Below, one piece after another: positions 24,106 to 32,616 of a DNA stretch of 64,000 bases. The DNA is taken from positions 124,001-188,000 of the forward strand of contig NZ_JACVAC010000008.1 in NCBI RefSeq assembly GCF_014851685.1, in the 5' to 3' direction. Position 1 is the first letter of the stretch. Every line of letters begins with the position of its first letter. The notes below the pieces were generated by a model. The model made no database searches, was not told the origin of the DNA, and worked only from the letters and a program-made list of their open reading frames with translations. Position numbers and translations under genes: made by a program. Source of the DNA: Pseudomonas sp. PDM05 (GTDB lineage: Bacteria; Pseudomonadota; Gammaproteobacteria; Pseudomonadales; Pseudomonadaceae).

Positions 24106-26676
24106 ATGTCCTCTCGTTTCAATCGCCGGTCTTCTTCGCCCGTCTTGTCCTTGCTGACCGCCGCCATTCTGCTGGCCGGCGCGCCGGTGATGAGCGCCAG
24201 CGCCGCCGAACCGGCGCCACGCAGCCACGGCAACTACAACTTCAGCATCGCCCAGCAACCGCTGGTCTCGGCGCTGAATGCCTTCACCGGCGTCACCGGC
24301 TGGCAAGTCGGCCTGCCGGCGGAACTGGGCCAGGGTGTCTCGTCCCCCGGCGTACGCGGCCCGCTGTCAGCGGAAAAGGCCCTGGACCAGCTGTTGGTGG
24401 GGACCAACCTGAGCTACCGCAAACTGGGCAACAACAATATCGTCCTGGAAAAGCGCGCCGCCGGCAGTACCCTCAACCTGCAACAAGTGACCATCAGCGC
24501 CACCCGCCACGAACAGGATGTGAACAGCGTACCCAGCACCGTCAGCGTGCATGATCGCCAGGAGCTGGACCGCCTCAACGTCGGCAACAGCCGCGACCTG
24601 GTGCGCTACGAGCCCGGCGTCTCCGTCGGCGGCGCAGGTACCCGCTCCGGCAATGCCGGCTTCAACATCCGTGGCATCGACGGCGACCGCATCCTCACCC
24701 AGGTCGACGGCGTTGAAGTGCCCGATCACTTCTCCAACGGCCCCTACGCGCAAACCCGTCGCAACTACGTCGACCCGGAAATCGTCAAGCGCGTCGAGAT
24801 CCTGCGCGGCCCGGCGTCAGCCCTGTACGGCAGCAGCGCCATCGGCGGCGCAGTGAGCTACTTCACCCTCGACCCGGACGACATCATCAAGCCCGGCCAG
24901 GACGTCGGCGCCCGCCTCAAGACCGGCTACAGTTCCGCCGACGAGAGCTGGCTGACCTCCGGCACCGTCGCCGGCCGCGTGCAGGACTTCGACGGGTTGC
25001 TGCACCTGAGCCAGCGCAACGGCCACGAGACCGAATCCTACGACGGCAACAATGCCACCGGCCTGGCCCGCACCGGCGCCAACCCGGAAGACGCGCGCAC
25101 CACCAACGTCCTGGCCAAGCTGGGCTGGAACTACGGCGACGAAAACCGCCTGGTGCTGACCTACGAGAAGTACAAGGACGACCGCGATACAAACCAGAAA
25201 AGTGCGGTAGGCGGCCCGTTCAACACCGGCTTCAACAGCAACCTGTACCGCGCACGCTCGGGCAACGACACCATCAGCCGTGAACGCTTCGGCCTGGAAA
25301 ACACCTTCGCCCTCGACGCGCCGTTTGCCGATCACATCAAGACCAGCCTCAACTACCAGATCGCCAAGACCGACCAGAGCACCGCCGAACACTACGTGTC
25401 GGGTGCGCGCAACCTGCTGCGTGAGCGCGAGACGCTCTACCAGGAAAAACAATGGATCTTCGACGCCCAGCTGGACAAAGCCTTCGCCATCGGTGACACC
25501 GACCACGTGGTGACCTACGGCACCACCCTCAAACAGGCCAAAGTCACCGGCTCGCGTACCGGCAGCGCCACCTGCCTGACCGTCAGCACCTACTGCGCGA
25601 CCGTCGGTGGCCCCAGCAGCTTCGCCTCGGACAAAGTCACGCCGGCCAGCGACTTCCCGGACCCGACCATCAACACCTACGCGCTGTTCGCCCAGGACCA
25701 GATCAGCTGGGGCGACTGGACCTTCCTGCCGAGCGTGCGTTATGACTACACCCAGCTCAAGCCCAAGCTGACCGAGGATTTCCTCAACGCCACCGACCCG
25801 AACCGCATCTACGCCCACGACGACAGCGACAAGACCTGGCACCGCGTATCGCCCAAATTCGGCCTGACCTACGCCCTGACCGATAACTACACCTGGTTCG
25901 GCCAGTACGCCGAAGGCTTCCGCACCCCGTCGGCCAAGGCCCTGTACGGGCGCTTCGAGAATATCCAGCAAGGCTACGTGGTCGAACCGAACTCGGACCT
26001 CAAGCCGGAAAGCAGCAAGAGCTTCGAAACCGGCCTGCGTGGCAATTTCGAATCGGGCAACTTCGACGTGGCGGTGTTCTATAACAAGTACCGCGACTTC
26101 ATCAACGAAGACGCCGCGTTGCTGTCCCCCACCGGCACCGCCTTCAAGGCCAGCAACATCAAGCGCGCCACCATCAAGGGCGTGGAAGCCAAGGGGCGCC
26201 TGAACCTCGACGCCTTCGGCGCGCCGCAGGGCCTGTACTCCCTGGGTTCGGTGGCCTATGCCTACGGCCGCAACGAAGACACCGGCGAGCCGATCAATAG
26301 CGTCAACCCGCTCAAGGGCGTGTTCGGCCTGGGCTACGAGCAACAGAACTACGGTGCGCTGGTCAGCTGGACCCTGGTCAAGAAACAGAACCGTGTCGAC
26401 AGCGCGACCTTCTTCTCACCCGATGGCGACACCACCAAGGCCCCGTTCAAGACCCCAGGCTTTGGCATCGTCGACCTGACCGGTTTCTACAAAGTCACAA
26501 ACGACGTGACCATCAATGGTGGCCTGTACAACGTGACCGACAAGAAATACTGGAACTGGGATGACGTGCGCAGCTTCGACAGCATCGGCGAAGCCGGCGT
26601 GACCGCGCCCGCCAACATCGACCGCCTGACCCAGCCTGGCCGCAACTTTGCGATCAACCTGATCTGGGACATCTGA
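24106..26676 (+). CDS. hxuA: TonB-dependent heme/hemoglobin receptor with signalling domain
   Basis: An 856-residue outer-membrane receptor. It has a signal peptide (cleavage near SASAA), a secretin/TonB N-terminal signalling domain (YNFSIAQQPLVSALNAFTG to about residue 125), a plug beginning at QVTISATRHEQDVNSVPSTV with NIRGIDGDRILTQVDGVEVPD, and a 22-strand-type barrel ending in an aromatic-rich C terminus. The heme-receptor landmark FRTP lies at ~605 and an NPDL-like NSDLKPE at ~629, but no His lies between them, unlike many heme receptors. GGAG is 8 bases before the ATG. With the sigma/anti-sigma pair upstream and heme oxygenase downstream, heme is the likely ligand; a hemophore gene is not seen. 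Confidence 0.9.
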   Translation: MSSRFNRRSSSPVLSLLTAAILLAGAPVMSASAAEPAPRSHGNYNFSIAQQPLVSALNAFTGVTGWQVGLPAELGQGVSSPGVRGPLSAEKALDQLLVGTNLSYRKLGNNNIVLEKRAAGSTLNLQQVTISATRHEQDVNSVPSTVSVHDRQELDRLNVGNSRDLVRYEPGVSVGGAGTRSGNAGFNIRGIDGDRILTQVDGVEVPDHFSNGPYAQTRRNYVDPEIVKRVEILRGPASALYGSSAIGGAVSYFTLDPDDIIKPGQDVGARLKTGYSSADESWLTSGTVAGRVQDFDGLLHLSQRNGHETESYDGNNATGLARTGANPEDARTTNVLAKLGWNYGDENRLVLTYEKYKDDRDTNQKSAVGGPFNTGFNSNLYRARSGNDTISRERFGLENTFALDAPFADHIKTSLNYQIAKTDQSTAEHYVSGARNLLRERETLYQEKQWIFDAQLDKAFAIGDTDHVVTYGTTLKQAKVTGSRTGSATCLTVSTYCATVGGPSSFASDKVTPASDFPDPTINTYALFAQDQISWGDWTFLPSVRYDYTQLKPKLTEDFLNATDPNRIYAHDDSDKTWHRVSPKFGLTYALTDNYTWFGQYAEGFRTPSAKALYGRFENIQQGYVVEPNSDLKPESSKSFETGLRGNFESGNFDVAVFYNKYRDFINEDAALLSPTGTAFKASNIKRATIKGVEAKGRLNLDAFGAPQGLYSLGSVAYAYGRNEDTGEPINSVNPLKGVFGLGYEQQNYGALVSWTLVKKQNRVDSATFFSPDGDTTKAPFKTPGFGIVDLTGFYKVTNDVTINGGLYNVTDKKYWNWDDVRSFDSIGEAGVTAPANIDRLTQPGRNFAINLIWDI

Positions 26677-26685
26677 TAGCACCCG

Positions 26686-26727
26686 CCTCACCTCGTCGAA
26701 ATTTCATCGACGGGGTGAGGTTTTTTT
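26686..26727 (+). terminator. Intrinsic terminator after the receptor gene
   Basis: CCTCACCTCGTCGA pairs with TCGACGGGGTGAGG (a T-G pair and otherwise complementary), followed by seven T residues. It separates the receptor from the heme oxygenase gene, which must therefore rely on read-through or its own promoter. Confidence 0.9.
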
Positions 26728-26811
26728 ACTGTGCCGCGTCTTCCTGTTCGTCTATTTGATAACGGCTCTCTTTAAGAGCAACAAGGCGCTCCCCTTCTCA
26801 AGGACTTTTCC

Positions 26812-27420
26812 ATGACCGCTACAGCTACCGCAGAACGCCCACACCTGCGCTCCCAGCGCCTGAACCAGATCACCCACGCGCCACACGCCCAGCTTGATGC
26901 CCTCGTCAAAGCCCACGCTCCGTTCGAAACCCAGGCCAACTTCGCCCGTTTCGTGGTCGCGCAGTACCTGTTCCAGTCGGAACTGGTGGCCCTGTACACC
27001 GATGCCGAACTGATCAAGCTCATCCCGGACCTGGCCGAGCGCTGCCGTGCCGACGCCGCCAAGCTGGACCTGGCCGACCTCGACACGGAAGTGCCCGCAC
27101 CCGTGGCCGGTGCGGTGAGCAACCCGAGCAAGGCCGAAGCCCTGGGCTGGCTGTTCGTGTCCGAAGGCTCCAAGCTGGGCGCCGCGTTCCTGATCAAGCG
27201 CGCGGTAGGCCTGGGCCTGAGCGAAACCTTCGGTGCCCGTCACCTGGGCGAGCCCGCCGGTGGTCGCGCCGAAGGCTGGAAGCGCTTCACCCGCACCCTC
27301 GACGCGCTGCAGTTCAGTGCTGAAGAAGAAGCCGCGGTGGAAAAAGGTGCTGTGGATGCGTTTGTACGCTTCACCGTATTGCTGGAACAGGCGTACGCTA
27401 GCGCCCCTGAACTGGCCTGA
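26812..27420 (+). CDS. hemO: Heme oxygenase (HemO/PigA type)
   Basis: A 202-residue all-helical heme oxygenase of the bacterial HemO/BphO class. The N-terminal ITHAPHAQLDALVKAHAPF holds the likely proximal heme ligand (His 22 or His 25). The distal-helix region reads ALGWLFVSEGSKLGAAFLIKRA with the small residues needed near the iron. It opens imported heme to biliverdin, CO and iron in the cytosol. AAGGAC precedes the start. Its place directly after the heme receptor fits an uptake-and-degradation module. The bond cleaved (alpha, or beta/delta as in PigA) cannot be read from this. Confidence 0.88.
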   Translation: MTATATAERPHLRSQRLNQITHAPHAQLDALVKAHAPFETQANFARFVVAQYLFQSELVALYTDAELIKLIPDLAERCRADAAKLDLADLDTEVPAPVAGAVSNPSKAEALGWLFVSEGSKLGAAFLIKRAVGLGLSETFGARHLGEPAGGRAEGWKRFTRTLDALQFSAEEEAAVEKGAVDAFVRFTVLLEQAYASAPELA

Positions 27421-27445
27421 CCCTTGGTTGGGATGCAATCAAAAA

Positions 27446-27567
27446 TGTGAGAGCGGGCTTGTGTGGGAGCGGGCTTGCTCGCGAATACAGTCTGTCAGTT
27501 GATAAAGATGTCGACTGGCACACCGCCTTCGCGAGCAAGCCCGCTCCCACACAAGCCCGCCCCCACA
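27446..27567. repeat. Nested REPIN (family-loop copy 3, inverted)
   Basis: The inner REPIN (27462-27551) is flanked by truncated REP heads on both sides: TGTGAGAGCGGGCTTG on the left and CAAGCCCGCCCCCACA on the right. Its loop is the reverse complement of the 13.7 and 22.2 kb loops, so the same element has been inserted in the opposite orientation. Confidence 0.92.
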
Positions 27568-27606
27568 TTCTGGTCTCATTTCATATTGAATCCCTGTGAC
27601 CCCCCC

Positions 27607-28008
27607 ATGACCGGCAAAACCCAATCCACCTCGAAAATCGCCCGGCTCCTCTTCGGCCTGCTGGCCTACGTCAGCCTGGGCATTGGGTTGATCGCGATTG
27701 TCGTGCCGGGTTTGCCCACCACCGAATTCATCCTGCTGGCCGCCTGGGCCGCCACCAAAAGCTCGCCACGCCTCAGCGCCTGGCTGGAGAACCACCGCCT
27801 GTTCGGGCCGATCCTGTTCAATTGGCGCAACGGCAAGATCATCGCCCGGCGCGCCAAGGTCAGCGCCACCGTGAGCATGCTGCTGTGCGCCGGCCTGATG
27901 CTGGTGATACTCGATCACGGCTGGCCGATCTACCTGGCGATTGCCGGAATGAGCCTGGGCAACCTGTGGATCTGGTCACGCCCCGAACGACTCGCACAGC
28001 CTGCGTAA
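27607..28008 (+). CDS. DUF454 (YbaN-like) inner-membrane protein
   Basis: This 133-residue protein has the DUF454 pattern: a first helix LLFGLLAYVSLGIGLIAIVVPGLPTTEFILLAAWAATKSSPRL, then WLENHRLFGPILFNWRNGKIIARRAKVSA, then a second helical hairpin. Three to four TM helices are predicted. The start at MTGKTQSTSK follows the REPIN; the longer open frame runs through repeat sequence and is not coding. YbaN-type proteins have no established function. It lies next to heme oxygenase, which could point to a heme-linked role, but the REPIN between them argues against strict cotranscription. Confidence 0.85.
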   Translation: MTGKTQSTSKIARLLFGLLAYVSLGIGLIAIVVPGLPTTEFILLAAWAATKSSPRLSAWLENHRLFGPILFNWRNGKIIARRAKVSATVSMLLCAGLMLVILDHGWPIYLAIAGMSLGNLWIWSRPERLAQPA

Positions 28009-28147
28009 CGCAGGCTGTAGGCGTTTGCCTACCGCTCATCGCCTGCTGCTCATGATTAAATTTGTTACGCCGATGTTTCAGACATAGCGCTGAAGGGATT
28101 TGGCCTGCACTGCGTGCCTTCCAACAACTCCACTCGCGAGTGAGCCT

Positions 28148-30286
28148 ATGTTCAACACCCTCTCCATCCGCCTGAAAATCGTGCTGCTGTCCGGCCTTTG
28201 CCTGTTGGGGGTGATAGCGCTGGTCGTCAGCATCAATATCTACAACACCAACCAGAATGATCTGTTGGTCAGCGATTCAAGCTCGCGCATGCTCACCGCC
28301 AGCGTGGAACAACTGCTGCAAGCCAGGGCCGCCGAGCAAGCGGTGCAGTTGCAAAGAACCTTCGGCGACAGCCTGATGGCGCTGACCGCGCTGGCCGACC
28401 AAATCAAGGATTTGCGCAGCATGGCCAGCAAGCGTGGCCTGGAAGCCGGCGCACTGCGCGAAGAAATCAACCAGAGCCTGAAAACCACCTTCGATCGCAA
28501 CAGCAAAGTGCTGGGTTTCTGGCTGTCATTCGAACCCAACGGCCTCGACGGCAAAGACAGCGAATTCGTCGATGACAAGGCGCGTGTCTCCAACGAAAAA
28601 GGACGCTTCTCCAGCTATTGGAGCCGTGCCGGCGGTGAAGGCTTGAACACCATCATGGTCGAAGAAGACCTGAACAAGACCACCCTCACCCTCAACGGTA
28701 CGCCCTACAACATCTGGTACACCTGCCCACGGGACACCCGCAATACCTGCTTGCTGGACCCGTATGAGGATACGGTGGCCGGCAAAAAGGTACTCATGAC
28801 CACCATCGCCTCGCCGCTGATCGTGGAGGGCAAACTCATCGGCGTCATCGGTGTCGACATCGCCCTCACCGCCCTGCAAGCAACCGCCGACGCCGCGCAG
28901 AAGGACCTGTTCAACGGCGCAGCGCACCTGGAGATTCTCTCCAGCACCGGCCTGATTGCCGCCTACAGCGGCGAGCCGGCCAAGGTCGGCAAGAACCTGG
29001 TCGACACCCTCGGCGCCGAGGGCAAGGAAATCGTGCAGTTGCTGGCCAGTGATAAACCCATGATCCGCGAACAGGCTGACACCATCCGCGCCGTGTACCC
29101 GGTCAAGCCGGTTGCCGACGCCAAAGCCTGGGGCGTGGTGATCAAGCTGCCAAAAGCGGTGATGCTCGCCGATAGCGTCAAGTTGCAGGGGGTACTCGAC
29201 AACGCCCAGGCAGCCGGTACGCTCAAGGCCCTGCTGGTGGCCGCCGCCGCTGGCCTGCTGGGCTTGCTGCTGATCTGGCTGACCGCCACCGGCGTGACCC
29301 GCCCGATCAACAGCGTGGCCGCCATGCTCAAGGACATCGCCAGCGGCGACGGCGACCTCACCCAACGCCTGACCTATAGCAAAAAAGACGAATTGGGCGA
29401 GTTGGCGAACTGGTTCAACCGCTTCCTCGACAAGCTGCAACCGACCATCGCGCAGATCAAGCAAAGCATCACCGAGGCACGCGGTACGGCCGACCAATCC
29501 TCGGCCATCGCGCGCCAGACCAGCGAAGGCATGCAGGTGCAGTTCCGCGAAATCGACCAGGTAGCCACCGCCTCGAATGAAATGAGCGCCACCGCCCATG
29601 ACGTCGCCAACAGCGCCTCCAATGCCGCCAGCGCGGCACGCGGTGCGGACCAGTCGGCGCGGGAAGGCCTGTCGATCATCGAGCAGAGCACCCGCGACAT
29701 CACCACCCTGGCCGAAGAGGTCAGCAAGGCCGTGGGTGAAGTTGAAGCCCTGGCGCTCAACAGCGAGCAGATTGGTTCAGTGCTGGAAGTGATCCGCAGC
29801 ATTGCCGAACAGACCAACCTGCTGGCGCTCAACGCGGCGATTGAAGCGGCACGCGCCGGCGAAAGCGGGCGTGGTTTTGCGGTGGTGGCCGACGAAGTGC
29901 GCAACCTGGCCAAGCGCACCCAGGACTCGGTGGAGGAAATCCGCCTGGTGATCGAACGTATCCAGAGCGGCACACGTGGCGTGGTGGCAACCATGCACTC
30001 GAGCCAGAACCAGGCCCAGAGCAATGCCGGGCAAATCCATCAGGCGGTGCAGGCGCTGGGCAAGATCAGTGATGCGGTGACGGTGATCAGCGACATGAAC
30101 CTGCAAATCGCCAGCGCCGCCGAGCAACAGAGCGCGGTGGCCGAAGAGGTCAACCGCAACGTCTCGGCGATCCGTACGGTGACCGAGACACTCACCGGCC
30201 AGGCCACCGAGTCGGCGGCGATCAGCAGCCAACTGAATGCATTGGCCAGCCAGCAGATGAAATTGATGGATCAGTTCAGGGTTTAG
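28148..30286 (+). CDS. Methyl-accepting chemotaxis protein with dCache sensor
   Basis: This 712-residue chemoreceptor has TM1 (IRLKIVLLSGLCLLGVIALVVSI), a periplasmic double-Cache domain of ~340 residues, TM2 (LLVAAAAGLLGLLLIWLTATG), a HAMP segment (VTRPINSVAAMLKDIASGDGDL) and a long cytoplasmic signalling domain. The CheA/CheW-binding hairpin EQTNLLALNAAIEAARAGE is intact. The membrane-distal Cache holds a C-x7-C pair (CPRDTRNTC) inside IWYTCPRDTRNTCLLDPY that may be disulfide-bonded. Chemoeffector class cannot be assigned. The start at MFNTLSIRLK gives a proper TM1. No che genes lie nearby, as is usual for orphan receptors. Confidence 0.95.
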   Translation: MFNTLSIRLKIVLLSGLCLLGVIALVVSINIYNTNQNDLLVSDSSSRMLTASVEQLLQARAAEQAVQLQRTFGDSLMALTALADQIKDLRSMASKRGLEAGALREEINQSLKTTFDRNSKVLGFWLSFEPNGLDGKDSEFVDDKARVSNEKGRFSSYWSRAGGEGLNTIMVEEDLNKTTLTLNGTPYNIWYTCPRDTRNTCLLDPYEDTVAGKKVLMTTIASPLIVEGKLIGVIGVDIALTALQATADAAQKDLFNGAAHLEILSSTGLIAAYSGEPAKVGKNLVDTLGAEGKEIVQLLASDKPMIREQADTIRAVYPVKPVADAKAWGVVIKLPKAVMLADSVKLQGVLDNAQAAGTLKALLVAAAAGLLGLLLIWLTATGVTRPINSVAAMLKDIASGDGDLTQRLTYSKKDELGELANWFNRFLDKLQPTIAQIKQSITEARGTADQSSAIARQTSEGMQVQFREIDQVATASNEMSATAHDVANSASNAASAARGADQSAREGLSIIEQSTRDITTLAEEVSKAVGEVEALALNSEQIGSVLEVIRSIAEQTNLLALNAAIEAARAGESGRGFAVVADEVRNLAKRTQDSVEEIRLVIERIQSGTRGVVATMHSSQNQAQSNAGQIHQAVQALGKISDAVTVISDMNLQIASAAEQQSAVAEEVNRNVSAIRTVTETLTGQATESAAISSQLNALASQQMKLMDQFRV

Positions 30287-30315
30287 TCCCCAACCCCAAG
30301 AACAATGGCCCCCCC

Positions 30316-30437
30316 TGTGGGTGCGGGGCTTTTGTGGGAGCGGGCTTGCTCGCGAAGGCGGCGTGTCAGTCAATTCATCTCTGACTGATCCACCGCCTTC
30401 GCGAGCAAGCCCGCTCCCACACAAGCCCGCTCCCACA
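30316..30437. repeat. Nested REPIN between convergent genes
   Basis: The inner REPIN (30333-30421) has outer truncated REP heads on both sides: TGTGGGTGCGGGGCTTT on the left and CAAGCCCGCTCCCACA on the right. It lies between the chemoreceptor and the nitroreductase gene, which converge. Confidence 0.9.
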
Positions 30438-30454
30438 TTTAGATCACGTTGGTC

Positions 30455-31018
30455 TTAATGACCGGGCCAGGCTTGGACAAACGCCGCCACATCTTCCTTC
30501 GCCGCCGTACGCGGCGGATTCTGCGGCGTACCCAGGTACAGGAAGCCAATCACTTCCTCATCCGCCGTCAGCCCCAAGCCTTTGGCCACATGCGCCGAGT
30601 AGGACAATTCGCCGGTGCGCCACACCGCGCCAATCCCCTGGGCGTACGCCGCCAGCAAAATGCCATGGGCCGCGCAGGCCGCCGCCAGCAGTTGTTCAGA
30701 CTTGGGCACCTTGAAGTGCTCCTGCAAACGCGCAATCACCACCACCACCAACGGCGCACGCAGCGGGCCGTTCTGGGCCTTGTCGATCAGTGCTTGCGGG
30801 GCGTCGGCGTCTTGCAGGCGTGCCGCTTCGGCCAGCAACGTGCCCATCTGCTCGCGAGCGGCGCCTTCGACGGTGAGGAACCGCCAAGGGCGCAACTGGC
30901 CGTGGTCCGGCGCGCGCATGGCGGCGGCGAACAACACGTCGCGCTGCTCCTGGGTCGGCGCAGGTTCCAACAATCGCGGCACGGAAACACGGTTGAGCAA
31001 AGCGTCGAGAGCCTGCAT
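30455..31018 (-). CDS. Nitroreductase family protein, YdjA-like
   Basis: This 187-residue FMN-dependent nitroreductase-fold protein has MRAPDHGQLRPWRFLTVEG (FMN phosphate and substrate region) near residue 33, and AAACAAHGILLAAYAQGIGAVWRTGEL and EEVIGFLYLGTPQNPP towards the C terminus, the arrangement of E. coli YdjA. It probably reduces quinone-like or nitro compounds with NAD(P)H as a homodimer. The physiological substrate is unknown. It is divergent from the di-heme oxidoreductase operon. Confidence 0.9.
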   Translation of the reverse strand: MQALDALLNRVSVPRLLEPAPTQEQRDVLFAAAMRAPDHGQLRPWRFLTVEGAAREQMGTLLAEAARLQDADAPQALIDKAQNGPLRAPLVVVVIARLQEHFKVPKSEQLLAAACAAHGILLAAYAQGIGAVWRTGELSYSAHVAKGLGLTADEEVIGFLYLGTPQNPPRTAAKEDVAAFVQAWPGH

Positions 31019-31157
31019 TGGCCACCTCCAGAAAAAAATGTGCGGTCATTCTAGCGGGAATGCGGCACCACCCACCAAACGATAATTGCTCTTATTCATT
31101 CGGCCCTGCCCTGTTAGACTTTGCGACCTTATTTTTGCCCGCCGTTCAGGAAATTCG

Positions 31158-32585
31158 ATGTCCCGTTGGCTTTTTCCCGTGTCCGCTGCTTGGTTGGCCT
31201 TGAGCCTGACCGCCTGCGACGACGCGCCCAGGTTTACCAAGGCCGAGCCGGGTGAATCACGGGCGGGCGGCGCTGCGACCGTGAACAAGCGCGACCAGAA
31301 CGCGTTTTCCCTACCCTCGGCCAACCTGTCGCCTACACGTCGCCTGGATTTCAGCGTCGGCAACAGCTTCTTTCGCAGCCCCTGGGTAATCGCGCCGTCC
31401 ACCACCACCGCGCGTGATGGCCTGGGCCCGCTGTTCAACACCAATGCCTGCCAGAACTGCCATATCAAGGACGGTCGCGGCCATCCGCCGTTGCCCGACG
31501 CGGCCAACGCGGTGTCGATGCTGGTGCGCCTGTCGATCCCCGATGCGCCAGCCTACGCCAAGCTGATCGAGCAAGCCGGCGTGGTGCCCGAGCCCGTCTA
31601 CGGCGGCCAATTGCAGGACATGGCAGTGCCCGGCGTCGTGCCGGAAGGCAAGGTGCGAGTCGACTACACGCCGGTCAACGTGACGTTCAACGACGGCACG
31701 GTGGTCGAGTTGCGCAAGCCAAACCTGCAGATCACCCAGCTCGGCTACGGCCCGATGCACCCGGACACACGTTTTTCCGCGCGTATCGCCCCGCCGATGA
31801 TCGGCCTGGGCCTGCTCGAAGCCATCAGCGACGCCGACATCCTGCGCAACACCAGCGCGGACACCGCCGACGCAGACACCATCGTCGGCCGTGCCAATCA
31901 GGTCTGGGATGACGCGCAACAAAAAACCGTGCTCGGGCGTTTTGGCTGGAAAGCCGGGCAACCGAACCTCAATCAACAAAATGTTCACGCGTTTTCTGGT
32001 GATATGGGCCTCACCACGTCCCTGAGACCCTTTGATGACTGCACCGATGCCCAAGTGGCCTGCAAACAGGCGCCCAACGGCGATGGCCCGGATGGCGAGC
32101 CGGAAGTCAGCGACAACATCCTGCGCCTGGTGCTGTTCTACACCCGCAACCTCGCCGTGCCGGTGCGTCGCGACGTCGACACGCCGCAAGTGCTCGCCGG
32201 CAAGAACCTGTTCTACAGCGCCGGTTGCCAGGGTTGCCACAAACCCGTGTTCACCACGGCCGCCAATGCCGCCGAACCTGAACTGGCCAACCAGGTGATC
32301 CGCCCCTACAGCGACCTGCTACTGCACGACATGGGCGAAGGCCTTGCCGACAACCGCAGCGAATTCAAAGCCGGTGGCCGCGACTGGCGCACCGCGCCGT
32401 TGTGGGGCATCGGCCTCACGCAGACCGTGAGTGGCCATACCCAGTTCTTGCATGACGGCCGCGCCCGCAACCTGCTGGAAGCCGTGCTGTGGCACGGCGG
32501 TGAAGCACAAGCGGCGCAGCAGCATGTGTTGTCCTTTAATGCCGAGCAGCGCGCTGCGTTGCTGGCGTTCCTGAATTCTTTATAA
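31158..32585 (+). CDS. Di-heme oxidoreductase lipoprotein (COG3488/DUF1111)
   Basis: This 475-residue periplasmic lipoprotein has lipobox SLTAC near residue 20. Two c-type heme sites are visible: CQNCH (98-102) and CQGCH (357-361). The family is annotated as thiol or di-heme oxidoreductase, distantly like MauG peroxidases. It is the first gene of a run that continues with an imelysin-like protein and a DUF1513 protein, a set I recall as iron-regulated in P. aeruginosa (PA4371-PA4373). The electron donor and substrate are not established. The start MSRWLFPV gives a good signal peptide; an upstream ATG 24 codons away does not. Confidence 0.88.
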   Translation: MSRWLFPVSAAWLALSLTACDDAPRFTKAEPGESRAGGAATVNKRDQNAFSLPSANLSPTRRLDFSVGNSFFRSPWVIAPSTTTARDGLGPLFNTNACQNCHIKDGRGHPPLPDAANAVSMLVRLSIPDAPAYAKLIEQAGVVPEPVYGGQLQDMAVPGVVPEGKVRVDYTPVNVTFNDGTVVELRKPNLQITQLGYGPMHPDTRFSARIAPPMIGLGLLEAISDADILRNTSADTADADTIVGRANQVWDDAQQKTVLGRFGWKAGQPNLNQQNVHAFSGDMGLTTSLRPFDDCTDAQVACKQAPNGDGPDGEPEVSDNILRLVLFYTRNLAVPVRRDVDTPQVLAGKNLFYSAGCQGCHKPVFTTAANAAEPELANQVIRPYSDLLLHDMGEGLADNRSEFKAGGRDWRTAPLWGIGLTQTVSGHTQFLHDGRARNLLEAVLWHGGEAQAAQQHVLSFNAEQRAALLAFLNSL

Positions 32586-32616
32586 GCTTCGCCCCAATTA
32601 CAGAAGGGAGCTCGAC

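Noticed and set aside
31081..31100. Possible Fur box GATAATTGCTCTTATTCATT ahead of the di-heme oxidoreductase gene
   Set aside because: Only about 10 of 19 positions match the consensus, so I do not call it, although the operon may still be iron-regulated.
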